DNA of 46,671 nt from Streptococcus mitis SK564 (GTDB taxonomy: Bacteria > Bacillota > Bacilli > Lactobacillales > Streptococcaceae). Shown here one piece after another: positions 7,876 to 15,850 of this stretch; position 1 is the stretch's first letter, and each line of letters starts with the position of its first letter. The stretch covers positions 1-46,671 of the forward strand of contig NZ_AEDU01000027.1 of NCBI RefSeq assembly GCF_000148525.1, written 5' to 3'. A program made the position numbers and the translations under genes. The notes beneath the pieces were generated by a model. It was not told the origin of the DNA, did not search any database, and saw nothing but the letters and a program-made list of their open reading frames with translations.

Positions 7876-9625
7876 GAAAATGTCTCTCTGGAAACAGAGT
7901 AAACCCTATCTTGCAGGCCTCCAGTTTGCCCTTCTGATAGCCTTTCTAGCAACAATCGTATCCAATATCATTACTGTATATGGTCCAACCCGTATCAAGG
8001 AAATGACCAATATCATTGCAAGTGGTCTGGAAACAAGTGTGGATGTCGCGGCGGTTGCAGCCATTGGTAGTTTTTTGGCCGTGATTTATGTGATTGGACT
8101 CCTTTCAAATTATTTGCAGGCCTTTCTGTTTACAACAGCCATTCAACGTTTTTCAGAGCGTTTGAGAAGAGCTATTGCAGAGAAAATTAATCGCCTACCA
8201 TTGGGATATTTTGATGGACACTCTCAGGGGGATACTTTGTCTCGTGTAACCAATGACGTTGACACTGCAGCCCAGTCCCTTAATCAAAGTCTGGGGACAG
8301 TTCTTTCATCCACTTTATTAGTCGTGGCAGTCTTGGTGACCATGTTTGGAATGAACTGGATTTTAGCCTTGGTGACGGTTGTTTCAACTCTTATCGGTTT
8401 TGCTTTCGTGTCTGTCTTTATGGGCAAATCTCAGGGCTTCTTTAAGAGTCAGCAACAAGATTTGGCAGCTGTCAATGGCTATGTGGAAGAAATGTACTCT
8501 GGCCATAATGTGGTGACCAGTTACAATGCCATCGAGAGTACGAAAGAAGAGTTTGCGAAATTAAACCATCGTCTGTATGATAGTATCTGGAAGTCTCAAT
8601 TTATTTCAGGGATTATGATGCCGATTATGATGTTTATTGGGAACTTTAGCTATGCCTTGGTGATTATCGTTGGTGCAGCCTTGGCTCTGAATGGGCAGAT
8701 TAGTATCGGGATTATCGTTGCCTTTATGGCCTACGTTCGTATCTTTTCTCAGCCTCTTTCACAAATTGCCCAAGGGGTTACTAGTTTGCAGCAAGCTAGC
8801 GCAGCCATGGGACGTGTCTTTGAATTTCTAGCTGAAGAGGAGATGGAAGATGAATCCCATAAAGCAATCCAATTGAGCGATATGAAAGGTCAAGTAGTCT
8901 TTGATCGAGTCTCCTTTGGTTATACACCAGAGCGAACCATTATTCATGACTTTTCTGCGACCGCTCATGCAGGGCAAAAGGTTGCCATTGTCGGACCGAC
9001 TGGGGCTGGTAAGACAACCATTGTCAATCTTTTGATGAAGTTCTATGAGATTGATAAGGGAAGTATCCGCATCGATGGTGTGAATACCAAGGAGATGAAG
9101 CGTTCGGAAGTACACGATGCCTTTTCAATGGTCTTGCAGGATACTTGGCTCTTTGAAGGAACCATTCGTGACAATCTCATCTATAATCAAACAGGTATTA
9201 GTGATGAGCGCGTGATTGAAGCCAGCAAGGCTGTGGGGATTCACCACTTTATCATGACCCTACCAGATGGTTACGATACCGTCTTGGACGACACGGTGAC
9301 CTTGTCTGTCGGGCAAAAACAACTCTTGACTATCGCTCGTGCTTTGTTGAAACATGCACCGCTCTTGATTTTAGATGAGGCGACCTCTTCTGTTGATACA
9401 CGGACGGAGGAATTGATTCAGAAAGCCATGGACCGTTTGATGGAGGGAAGAACTTCCTTTGTCATCGCCCACCGCTTGTCAACTATCCGAAATGCTGATC
9501 TTATTCTCGTCATGAAAGATGGCAATATCATCGAGCAAGGAAATCATGATGAGCTGATGGCGCAAGCTGGTTTCTACGCTGACCTCTATAACAGTCAGTT
9601 TACAGAAGACGAAGCAGAAGAATAA
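7865..9625 (+). CDS. Heterodimeric ABC exporter subunit, catalytic partner
   Basis: A 586-residue half-transporter with six membrane segments (residues about 20-310) and a nucleotide-binding domain: Walker A GPTGAGKTT, signature LSVGQKQLLTIARAL, Walker B LLILDEATSSVDT with the catalytic Glu. The signature is LSVGQ rather than LSGGQ, which complements the degenerate Walker B of the upstream subunit and supports one intact and one weak ATP site in a heterodimer. An in-frame ATG at 7829 lies inside the upstream gene without a ribosome binding site; AAGGAGG (7850-7856) precedes the ATG at 7865, so this start is used. A terminator directly follows. Confidence 0.93.
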   Translation: MENKKMSLWKQSKPYLAGLQFALLIAFLATIVSNIITVYGPTRIKEMTNIIASGLETSVDVAAVAAIGSFLAVIYVIGLLSNYLQAFLFTTAIQRFSERLRRAIAEKINRLPLGYFDGHSQGDTLSRVTNDVDTAAQSLNQSLGTVLSSTLLVVAVLVTMFGMNWILALVTVVSTLIGFAFVSVFMGKSQGFFKSQQQDLAAVNGYVEEMYSGHNVVTSYNAIESTKEEFAKLNHRLYDSIWKSQFISGIMMPIMMFIGNFSYALVIIVGAALALNGQISIGIIVAFMAYVRIFSQPLSQIAQGVTSLQQASAAMGRVFEFLAEEEMEDESHKAIQLSDMKGQVVFDRVSFGYTPERTIIHDFSATAHAGQKVAIVGPTGAGKTTIVNLLMKFYEIDKGSIRIDGVNTKEMKRSEVHDAFSMVLQDTWLFEGTIRDNLIYNQTGISDERVIEASKAVGIHHFIMTLPDGYDTVLDDTVTLSVGQKQLLTIARALLKHAPLLILDEATSSVDTRTEELIQKAMDRLMEGRTSFVIAHRLSTIRNADLILVMKDGNIIEQGNHDELMAQAGFYADLYNSQFTEDEAEE

Positions 9626-9629
9626 ATCC

Positions 9630-9656
9630 AAAGAAGGCTTGACGGCCTTCTTTTTC
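9630..9656 (+). terminator. Terminator of the marR-exporter operon
   Basis: AAGAAGGC and GCCTTCTT pair around a short loop, followed by a T run. The loop contains the -35 box of the next promoter. Confidence 0.85.
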
Positions 9657-9667
9657 TGCACTATACT
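9639..9667 (+). promoter_or_regulatory. Promoter of the PAP2 gene
   Basis: TTGACG (9639-9644), 17-bp spacer, TATACT (9662-9667). The -35 box lies within the loop of the preceding terminator. Confidence 0.6.
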
Positions 9668-9708
9668 AGAAGATAAGTGTTTCCCTGCAAGCAAAATTTG
9701 AGTAAGTA

Positions 9709-10224
9709 ATGAGAAAATATATGAAAAATTATCAAGAATGGTATGACCATATTGCTGCTAATATTGAAAATAAGCCTATCTTTCTGAGATTGCTGAGAGC
9801 TTTCAATCGCTTCATGACAGTAGTTATGCCTATAGTTTATTTAATCTTGTTAACTACTACCTATCTCCAAGAAGGACTTGGGAAACAGGTCGGAATCTAT
9901 TTGTTTATTCCTGCATCAGGTTTTGTGATTTTGTCCTTTCTTCGTAAGAAAATCAATGCCCCTAGGCCTTATGAGGGATGGGATATTAAACCCTTGCTTG
10001 ACAGAGATAGTCCTGGTCAGTCTATGCCCAGTCGTCATGTCTTTTCAGCCACCATTATCTCCATGGCTTGCTTACATGCTAGTTTATCCGTAGGGGTTAT
10101 CTTGTTGGTCTTGTCAGCTCTCCTCGGTCTAGTGAGAGTCTTAGGTGGCGTGCATTATCCTAAGGATGTAGTGGTTGGCTATATTTGTGGTCTTGTGTGG
10201 GGTGTGCTTTTCTTTCTATTTTGA
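9709..10224 (+). CDS. PAP2-family membrane phosphatase
   Basis: A 171-residue membrane protein with the three motifs of PAP2 lipid phosphatases: KINAPRPYE (about residues 80-88), MPSRHVFSA (about 106-114) and RVLGGVHYPKD (about 143-153, with the catalytic His and the Asp). About five membrane helices surround them. Relatives dephosphorylate undecaprenyl pyrophosphate or phosphatidic acids at the outer membrane face; the substrate here cannot be told from sequence. No good ribosome binding site is seen before the ATG at 9709 nor before the next one at 9721, so the start is uncertain by four residues. It has its own promoter. Confidence 0.88.
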   Translation: MRKYMKNYQEWYDHIAANIENKPIFLRLLRAFNRFMTVVMPIVYLILLTTTYLQEGLGKQVGIYLFIPASGFVILSFLRKKINAPRPYEGWDIKPLLDRDSPGQSMPSRHVFSATIISMACLHASLSVGVILLVLSALLGLVRVLGGVHYPKDVVVGYICGLVWGVLFFLF

Positions 10225-10248
10225 CCTGTAAGTTAAGGTAGCCTTACA

Positions 10249-10278
10249 ACCACTTACGGGTCTAAAGTAACCACTTGC
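10249..10278 (+). promoter_or_regulatory. Direct repeats, candidate LytTR binding site
   Basis: ACCACTTAC (10249-10257) and ACCACTTGC (10270-10278) are 9-bp direct repeats separated by exactly 12 bp. This is the architecture of LytTR-type sites such as the ComE box. They end 10 bp before the -35 box of the lytTR gene. The first copy also lies in a hairpin with GACCTGTAAGT (10223-10233). Confidence 0.55.
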
Positions 10279-10288
10279 TTTTTTGCTC

Positions 10289-10317
10289 TTGTTTTCTTAT
10301 TTTGGCTTTGATATAGT
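10289..10317 (+). promoter_or_regulatory. Promoter of the lytTR gene
   Basis: TTGTTT (10289-10294), 17-bp spacer, TATAGT (10312-10317), 21 bp before the start codon. Confidence 0.5.
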
Positions 10318-10337
10318 AGAGTCAGAAAGGAGATGGA

Positions 10338-10784
10338 ATGAAGTTACGAATCGAAATTGACAGCAATTTAGAGGAAACTGAAATTGTCATCAAGGCAGCG
10401 GCTTTGACAGATGAGATTGCGGATTTACAGCGCCTCTTGCAAGAGTCCAAGTCTCCTCGTTTGATTTTTTACAAGGGGACGGGTGAATATTATCTGGACT
10501 TGTCGGAAATTCTCTTCTTTGAAACAGAGGGGAACAAGATTTATGCCCATACCCAGAAAGATGCCTACGAGGTTCGGCTTAAACTCTATGAGTTGGAGGC
10601 TATCCTTCCTCGCTATTTTAGTCGGGTATCCAAGTCGACTATTGCAAATATCCGTCAGGTTTACTCGGTGGACAAATCCTTTTCAGGAACGGGCACCATT
10701 TCCTTTTATCAGACCCACAAGGAGGTTCACGTGTCGCGGCACTATCAATCCCTCCTAAAAGAAAATCTAAGAAATATGAGGTAA
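10338..10784 (+). CDS. LytTR-domain DNA-binding regulator without receiver domain
   Basis: A 148-residue protein. Residues 1-45 are a short helical N-terminus with no receiver domain; residues about 50-148 are a LytTR DNA-binding domain (DLSEILFFETEGNKIYAHT, YFSRVSKSTIANIRQV, KEVHVSRHYQSLLKENL). Such stand-alone LytTR proteins with a membrane partner form LytTR regulatory systems, for example HdrRM and BrsRM of S. mutans, where the membrane protein restrains the regulator. AGAAAGGAG precedes the ATG, and a membrane protein gene follows four bases after the stop. Direct repeats upstream suggest autoregulation. Signal and other targets are unknown. Confidence 0.92.
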   Translation: MKLRIEIDSNLEETEIVIKAAALTDEIADLQRLLQESKSPRLIFYKGTGEYYLDLSEILFFETEGNKIYAHTQKDAYEVRLKLYELEAILPRYFSRVSKSTIANIRQVYSVDKSFSGTGTISFYQTHKEVHVSRHYQSLLKENLRNMR

Positions 10785-10788
10785 GAAG

Positions 10789-11463
10789 ATGAAAAAGAAA
10801 GTATTTGGTATTGTGTTGCTAGTATTGGCAGCTTTAGTATTATTACAGGGGAATTTTGGGATCCCTTCTCTTGGAGGGCAAATTTTGCCCTTGATTGGTA
10901 TTGCTTTTTTTGCCTATCAATCAGTCGGAGCTTTGTTGCGTCGCCACTTAACTTCAGCCTCTTTTACAGCTCTAGTAGCCTTACTAATTGCCAACCACTT
11001 TTATGATATTTTACCGATTTCCAATCAGTCACTGTTCTGGGCTAGTATTTTAATCGTAATGGGTGTCAGCGCACTCACTCATTCTAACAGGACTTGGAAT
11101 GGAAAAAAATGGTGGTATGATGGTGAAAAGACCATTCTTACAGATAAGGAAGTCGCTTTTGGGACTGGGACTTTCTACAAGCAAAACCAAGAATTGGTAG
11201 AAGACCAAGTAGAAGTTGGTTTTGGCAATGCTAAGATATATTATGACAATGCAGAGATTTTAGGAGATACTGCAACCCTGAAAGTAGAAGTTGGTTTTGG
11301 CAATGCAGTTATCTATGTTCCCCAACATTGGCGAGTGGATTTGAAGGTGGAAACTTTCTGTGGTGTAGCCAAGGCAGATACTTCTCTAGCTCCAACCAGT
11401 AAAACTTTGATTATCCGTGGAGATGTGGCTTTTGGAAAGTTGGGGATTGTCTACGTTAAATAA
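10789..11463 (+). CDS. Membrane protein with LiaF-like C-terminal domain, partner of LytTR
   Basis: A 224-residue protein: four membrane segments in residues about 4-97, then a soluble beta domain (about 110-224) with repeated strands such as VGFGNAKIYYDNA and VGFGNAVIYVP. This is the pattern of the LiaF/YvqF C-terminal (cell-wall-active antibiotic response) domain. LiaF is a membrane inhibitor of an envelope-stress two-component system. Here the neighbour is a LytTR regulator four bases upstream, so it probably acts as the membrane sensor or anti-activator of that regulator; this is inference by gene order. The stop is followed by A-rich sequence and then the rpmB promoter. Confidence 0.88.
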   Translation: MKKKVFGIVLLVLAALVLLQGNFGIPSLGGQILPLIGIAFFAYQSVGALLRRHLTSASFTALVALLIANHFYDILPISNQSLFWASILIVMGVSALTHSNRTWNGKKWWYDGEKTILTDKEVAFGTGTFYKQNQELVEDQVEVGFGNAKIYYDNAEILGDTATLKVEVGFGNAVIYVPQHWRVDLKVETFCGVAKADTSLAPTSKTLIIRGDVAFGKLGIVYVK

Positions 11464-11481
11464 AAAAATCTTCCAATTCCC

Positions 11482-11510
11482 TTGCAAAAATGAAGAAAGT
11501 GTGATAACAT
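11482..11510 (+). promoter_or_regulatory. rpmB promoter
   Basis: TTGCAA (11482-11487), 17-bp spacer, TAACAT (11505-11510) with a TG one base upstream of the -10 box. Confidence 0.6.
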
Positions 11511-11523
11511 AGTACGGTATGTG

Positions 11524-11555
11524 GTGCTAGCACATCCGCTATATTAGATCTAATA
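11524..11555 (+). promoter_or_regulatory. Two perfect palindromes in the rpmB leader
   Basis: GTGCTAGCAC (11524-11533) and TATTAGATCTAATA (11542-11555) lie one after the other in the 5' untranslated region; the second abuts the AGGAGG ribosome binding site. They could form small RNA hairpins or a protein site controlling L28 synthesis. Confidence 0.45.
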
Positions 11556-11568
11556 GGAGGAAAACACA

Positions 11569-11757
11569 ATGGCTAAAGTATGTTACTTTACAGGTCGTAA
11601 GACTGTATCAGGAAACAACCGTTCACACGCGATGAACCAAACAAAACGTGCCGTAAAACCAAACCTTCAAAAAGTTACTGTTCTTATCGATGGTAAACCT
11701 AAAAAAGTTTGGGCTTCAGCTCGTGCTTTGAAATCAGGTAAAGTTGAACGCGTTTAA
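11569..11757 (+). CDS. rpmB: 50S ribosomal protein L28
   Basis: A 62-residue L28 protein: [20 protein letters not shown] at the start, then [14 protein letters not shown], the usual L28 signature, and a basic C-terminus. TAATAGGAGG gives a strong ribosome binding site. It is a single-gene unit with a promoter and terminator, and codon use is that of a highly expressed gene. It lacks the Cys-x-x-Cys zinc-binding pairs of some L28 forms, only one Cys being present. Confidence 0.98.
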   Translation: MAKVCYFTGRKTVSGNNRSHAMNQTKRAVKPNLQKVTVLIDGKPKKVWASARALKSGKVERV

Positions 11758-11767
11758 TAATAAAAGT

Positions 11768-11797
11768 AAAGGAGACCTTAGGGTCTTTTTTCTTTTA
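11768..11797 (+). terminator. Terminator of rpmB
   Basis: AAAGGAGACC and GGTCTTTTTT pair around TTAG, with a following T-rich stretch. Confidence 0.8.
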
Positions 11798-11856
11798 TTG
11801 TAGGAGTAGAATCATTTGAAAAATAGAGTAAATATCCGCTGATACAGTATTCTGCT

Positions 11857-11885
11857 TTTACACTTGGGCTGAAATATGATAAAAT
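11857..11885 (+). promoter_or_regulatory. Promoter of the Asp23-family gene and fakA
   Basis: TTTACA (11857-11862), 17-bp spacer, TAAAAT (11880-11885). Confidence 0.6.
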
Positions 11886-11913
11886 AGAGTATCAACTAGT
11901 TGAGGTAAAAAGG

Positions 11914-12279
11914 ATGACTGTAAAAATTAATACAAAAGATGGTCAAATCGAACTAACAGATGAAGTGATTGCAACCGTCGTAGGTGGAGCAGCAACTGAG
12001 ATTTTTGGTGTGGTCGGTATGGCTAGTAAAAATGCCCTCAAAGACAATTTCCAAGCCCTTCTAGGTAAGGAAAATTATTCCAAAGGTGTCGTCGTAAAGG
12101 CGGCCGAAGATGGCAGTATTGCAGTTGATGTATATACCGTGTTGAGCTACGGAACAAAGATTAGCGAAGTGTCAAAAAACATTCAAGAGCGTGTTCGTTT
12201 TAGCTTGGAAAACCAGCTTGGAATTACTGCTCAGACTGTAAATGTCTACATTCAAAATATCAAAGTTGTAGGAGAATAA
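11914..12279 (+). CDS. Asp23/Gls24 (DUF322) family protein
   Basis: A 121-residue protein covering a complete Asp23 domain: EVIATVVGGAATEIFGVVGM near residues 17-36, VDVYTVLSYGTKISEVSKNIQ in the middle, and QTVNVYIQNIKV at the end. Family members are small envelope-stress-related proteins, some of them membrane-associated. The gene lies two bases before fakA; this Asp23-FakA pairing is widespread in Firmicutes. Its molecular role is not clear. Confidence 0.93.
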   Translation: MTVKINTKDGQIELTDEVIATVVGGAATEIFGVVGMASKNALKDNFQALLGKENYSKGVVVKAAEDGSIAVDVYTVLSYGTKISEVSKNIQERVRFSLENQLGITAQTVNVYIQNIKVVGE

Positions 12280-12281
12280 CC

Positions 12282-13949
12282 GTGTCAAAAATTACTACTA
12301 GCTTATTTCAAGAAATGGTGCAGGCTGCATCAACTCGCTTGAATAAGCAAGCTGAATATGTCAATTCATTAAACGTCTTCCCTGTTCCAGATGGAGATAC
12401 TGGAACAAATATGGGAATGACCATTGAAAATGGTGCTAAAGAAGTTGCAGACAAGCCAGCTTCTACAGTTGGCGAGGTAGCGAGCATTCTTGCTAAAGGG
12501 CTTTTGATGGGTGCGCGTGGGAACTCAGGTGTTATTACGTCTCAGCTTTTCCGTGGATTTTCACAAGCCATTAAGAATAAAGACGAGTTAACAGGTCAAG
12601 ATTTGGCTCTTGCCTTCCAATCAGGTGTAGAAGTTGCCTATAAGGCCGTTATGAAACCAGTTGAAGGAACAATTTTGACAGTTTCGCGTGGAGCTGCTAT
12701 CGGTGCGAAGAAAAAAGCTGAGCAGACAGATGATGCTGTTGAAGTAATGCGTGCAGCTTTAGAAGGTGCTAAAACAGCTCTTGCTAAAACGCCAGACATG
12801 CTTCCGGTCTTGAAGGAAGTTGGAGTTGTGGACTCAGGTGGTCAAGGACTGGTCTTCATCTACGAAGGTTTCCTTTCAGCCCTTACTGGCGAATATATTG
12901 CATCTGAGGACTTTGTAGCGACTCCTGCTAATATGAGTGAAATGATCAATGCGGAGCATCATAAGTCTGTAGCTGGTCACGTAGCGACTGAGGATATCAC
13001 ATTTGGATACTGTACTGAAATTATGGTAGCTCTTAAGCAAGGTCCAACCTATTCCAAAGATTTTGACTACGACGAATTTCGTAACTACTTGAATGAGCTT
13101 GGAGACTCTCTCCTCGTTGTCAATGATGATGAAATTGTCAAAGTTCATGTCCATACAGAAGATCCAGGACTTGTTATGCAAGAAGGTCTCAAATATGGTA
13201 GCTTGGTCAAGGTAAAAGTTGACAATATGCGCAACCAACACGAAGCACAGGTTGAAAAAGAAGCTGCCCAAGTTAGCAAGCCAGCTGAAGAAAAAGAGTA
13301 TGCTTTGATTGCTGTAGTGGCTGGTAAAGGTCTAGCAGATATCTTCCGTTCTCAAGGTGTGGATTATGTTATCGAAGGCGGTCAAACTATGAACCCTTCA
13401 ACAGAAGACTTTGTCAAGGCTGTTGAACAGGTCAACGCTCGTAATATTATCTTCCTGCCAAACAACAAGAACATCTTCATGGCAGCTCAATCTGCAGCAG
13501 AAGTTTTGGAGCAACCAGCAGTAGTGGTAGAAGCTCGTACTCTTCCTCAAGGTTTGACAAGTCTTCTTGCCTTTGATCCAAGCAAGTCCATCGAAGAAAA
13601 CCAAGAGCGTATGACAGCTGCTCTTAGCGATGTCGTTAGCGGAAGCGTCACAACAGCTGTTCGTGATACAACCATTGATGGCTTGGAAATCCATGAAAAC
13701 GATAATTTAGGTATGGTGGATGGGAAAATTCTCGTGTCAAACCCTGACATGCACCAAACCTTGACAGAAACCTTGAAACATATGTTGGATGAAGATAGTG
13801 AAATCGTAACCTTCTATGTCGGTGAAGACGGGAGCGAAGAACTTGCTAATGAAATTGCTCAAGAAATCGAAGAAGAATTCGAAGACGTCGAAGTTGAGAT
13901 TCACCAAGGTCAACAACCAGTTTACCCATACCTATTTAGTGTGGAATAA
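12282..13949 (+). CDS. fakA: Fatty acid kinase, ATP-binding subunit (DAK/DegV-like)
   Basis: A 555-residue cytoplasmic protein. The N-terminal DhaL domain (residues about 1-200) carries the nucleotide/Mg motif PVPDGDTGTNMGMT near 33-46 and the GARGNSGVITSQ and VDSGGQGLV loops. A central region contains HVHTEDPG, and the C-terminal half is the DegV-like FakA domain. FakA phosphorylates exogenous fatty acids held by a FakB protein, feeding phospholipid synthesis. The start is GTG at 12282 with AGGAGA upstream. It forms an operon with the Asp23-family gene and is followed by a terminator. No FakB gene is in the window. Confidence 0.95.
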   Translation: MSKITTSLFQEMVQAASTRLNKQAEYVNSLNVFPVPDGDTGTNMGMTIENGAKEVADKPASTVGEVASILAKGLLMGARGNSGVITSQLFRGFSQAIKNKDELTGQDLALAFQSGVEVAYKAVMKPVEGTILTVSRGAAIGAKKKAEQTDDAVEVMRAALEGAKTALAKTPDMLPVLKEVGVVDSGGQGLVFIYEGFLSALTGEYIASEDFVATPANMSEMINAEHHKSVAGHVATEDITFGYCTEIMVALKQGPTYSKDFDYDEFRNYLNELGDSLLVVNDDEIVKVHVHTEDPGLVMQEGLKYGSLVKVKVDNMRNQHEAQVEKEAAQVSKPAEEKEYALIAVVAGKGLADIFRSQGVDYVIEGGQTMNPSTEDFVKAVEQVNARNIIFLPNNKNIFMAAQSAAEVLEQPAVVVEARTLPQGLTSLLAFDPSKSIEENQERMTAALSDVVSGSVTTAVRDTTIDGLEIHENDNLGMVDGKILVSNPDMHQTLTETLKHMLDEDSEIVTFYVGEDGSEELANEIAQEIEEEFEDVEVEIHQGQQPVYPYLFSVE

Positions 13950-13956
13950 GATTAAT

Positions 13957-13992
13957 GAAGAACTGAGAAATCAGTTCTTTTTTCTTTTTTAG
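13957..13992 (+). terminator. Terminator of fakA
   Basis: AAGAACTGA and TCAGTTCTT pair around GAAA, followed by a long T-rich run. Confidence 0.88.
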
Positions 13993-14056
13993 TAAATGAA
14001 ATCGGTATCTTTTTTATAAAAACAAAAATAACATTCATAAATAAACGTTAAAATAG

Positions 14057-14111
14057 AAAATTCAGAAAATTTCTTCTTTTCTCTTGAAAAATCTTGAAAA
14101 AATGGTATGAT
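14057..14111 (+). promoter_or_regulatory. CodY box and promoter of ilvBN
   Basis: AAAATTCAGAAAATT (14057-14071) matches the CodY consensus AATTTTCWGAAAATT at 13 of 15 positions. The promoter is TTGAAA (14084-14089), 16-bp spacer, TATGAT (14106-14111), with an extended TGG. The box lies 12 bp upstream of -35. CodY with branched-chain amino acids would repress here, as known for ilv genes in Firmicutes. Confidence 0.7.
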
Positions 14112-14149
14112 AGTAACAAGTTATTTTTAAGAGGAAAGAAAGGGGAACA

Positions 14150-15850
14150 ATGGAGAAAATCAGTTTAGAATCTCCTAAGACGGGGTCGGACCTAGTTTTG
14201 GAAACACTTCGTGATTTAGGAATTGATACCATCTTTGGTTATCCTGGTGGTGCGGTCTTGCCTTTTTATGATGCGATATATAATTTTAAAGGCATTCGCC
14301 ACATTCTAGGGCGCCATGAGCAAGGCTGTCTGCATGAAGCTGAAGGTTATGCCAAATCAACTGGAAAGTTGGGTGTTGCCGTAGTCACTAGCGGACCAGG
14401 AGCAACAAATGCCATTACAGGAATTGCAGATGCTATGAGCGATAGCGTTCCCCTTTTGGTCTTTACAGGTCAGGTGGCGCGAGTAGGGATTGGGAAAGAT
14501 GCCTTTCAGGAGGCAGACATTGTGGGAATTACCATGCCAATCACTAAGTACAATTACCAAGTTCGAGAGACAGCTGATATTCCTCGTATCATTACAGAAG
14601 CTGTTCATATCGCAACTACAGGTCGACCAGGGCCAGTTGTCATTGACCTACCTAAAGATGTATCTGCTTTAGAAACGGACTTCATTTATTCATCAGAAGT
14701 GAACCTACCAAGCTATCAGCCAACTCTTGAGCCAAATGATATGCAAATCAAGAAAATCTTGAAGCAATTATCCAAGGCTAAAAAGCCAGTCTTGCTAGCT
14801 GGTGGTGGAATTAGTTATGCTGAAGCGGCTGCAGAATTAAATGAATTTGCAGAACGCTATCAAATTCCGGTGGTAACCAGTCTTTTGGGACAAGGAACGA
14901 TTGCAACGAGTCATCCACTCTTCCTTGGAATGGGAGGCATGCACGGGTCATTCGCAGCTAATATTGCCATGACGGAAGCGGACTTTATGATTAGTATTGG
15001 TTGTCGTTTCGATGACCGTTTGACGGGGAATCCTAAGACCTTCGCTAAGAATGCTAAGGTTGCCCACATTGATATTGACCCAGCCGAGATTGGTAAGATT
15101 ATCAGTGCAGATATTCCTGTAGTTGGAGATGCTAAGAAGGCCTTGCAAATGTTGTTGGCGGAACCAACAGTTCATAACAATACTGAGAAATGGATTGAAA
15201 AAGTCACTAAAGACAAGAACCGTGTTCGTTCTTATGATAAGAAAGAACGTGTGGTTCAACCTCAAGCCGTTATTGAACGCATTGGTGAGTTGACGAATGG
15301 TGATGCCATTGTAGTAACAGACGTTGGTCAACACCAAATGTGGACAGCCCAGTATTATCCCTACCAAAATGAACGTCAGTTAGTGACTTCAGGTGGTTTG
15401 GGAACGATGGGATTTGGAATTCCAGCAGCAATCGGGGCTAAAATTGCTAACCCAGATAAGGAAGTAGTCTTGTTTGTTGGGGATGGTGGTTTCCAAATGA
15501 CTAACCAGGAATTGGCTATTTTGAACATTTACAAGGTGCCAATCAAGGTGGTTATGCTGAACAACCACTCACTTGGCATGGTTCGTCAGTGGCAGGAATC
15601 CTTCTATGAAGGTAGAACATCTGAGTCAGTCTTTGATACCCTTCCAGATTTCCAATTGATGGCACAAGCTTACGGTATTAAAAACTATAAATTTGACAAT
15701 CCTGAGACCTTGGATCAAGACCTTGAAGTCATCACTGAGGGCGTTCCTATGCTAATCGAGGTAGATATTTCTCGTAAGGAACAGGTGCTACCAATGGTAC
15801 CAGCTGGTAAGAGTAATCATGAGATGTTGGGGGTGAAGTTCCATGCGTAG
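14150..15850 (+). CDS. ilvB: Acetolactate synthase large (catalytic) subunit
   Basis: A 566-residue thiamine diphosphate/FAD enzyme that condenses pyruvate (or 2-oxobutyrate) to acetolactate (acetohydroxybutyrate), the first common step of Val, Leu and Ile synthesis. The N-terminal domain has FGYPGGAVLPFYDAIY and the catalytic Glu in GRHEQGCLHEAEGYA; the C-terminal domain has the ThDP motif GDGGFQMTNQELAIL followed by LNNHSLGM. Length is standard. AAAGGGGAACA precedes the ATG. It overlaps ilvN by 8 bases, so both subunits are made together. Confidence 0.97.
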   Translation: MEKISLESPKTGSDLVLETLRDLGIDTIFGYPGGAVLPFYDAIYNFKGIRHILGRHEQGCLHEAEGYAKSTGKLGVAVVTSGPGATNAITGIADAMSDSVPLLVFTGQVARVGIGKDAFQEADIVGITMPITKYNYQVRETADIPRIITEAVHIATTGRPGPVVIDLPKDVSALETDFIYSSEVNLPSYQPTLEPNDMQIKKILKQLSKAKKPVLLAGGGISYAEAAAELNEFAERYQIPVVTSLLGQGTIATSHPLFLGMGGMHGSFAANIAMTEADFMISIGCRFDDRLTGNPKTFAKNAKVAHIDIDPAEIGKIISADIPVVGDAKKALQMLLAEPTVHNNTEKWIEKVTKDKNRVRSYDKKERVVQPQAVIERIGELTNGDAIVVTDVGQHQMWTAQYYPYQNERQLVTSGGLGTMGFGIPAAIGAKIANPDKEVVLFVGDGGFQMTNQELAILNIYKVPIKVVMLNNHSLGMVRQWQESFYEGRTSESVFDTLPDFQLMAQAYGIKNYKFDNPETLDQDLEVITEGVPMLIEVDISRKEQVLPMVPAGKSNHEMLGVKFHA

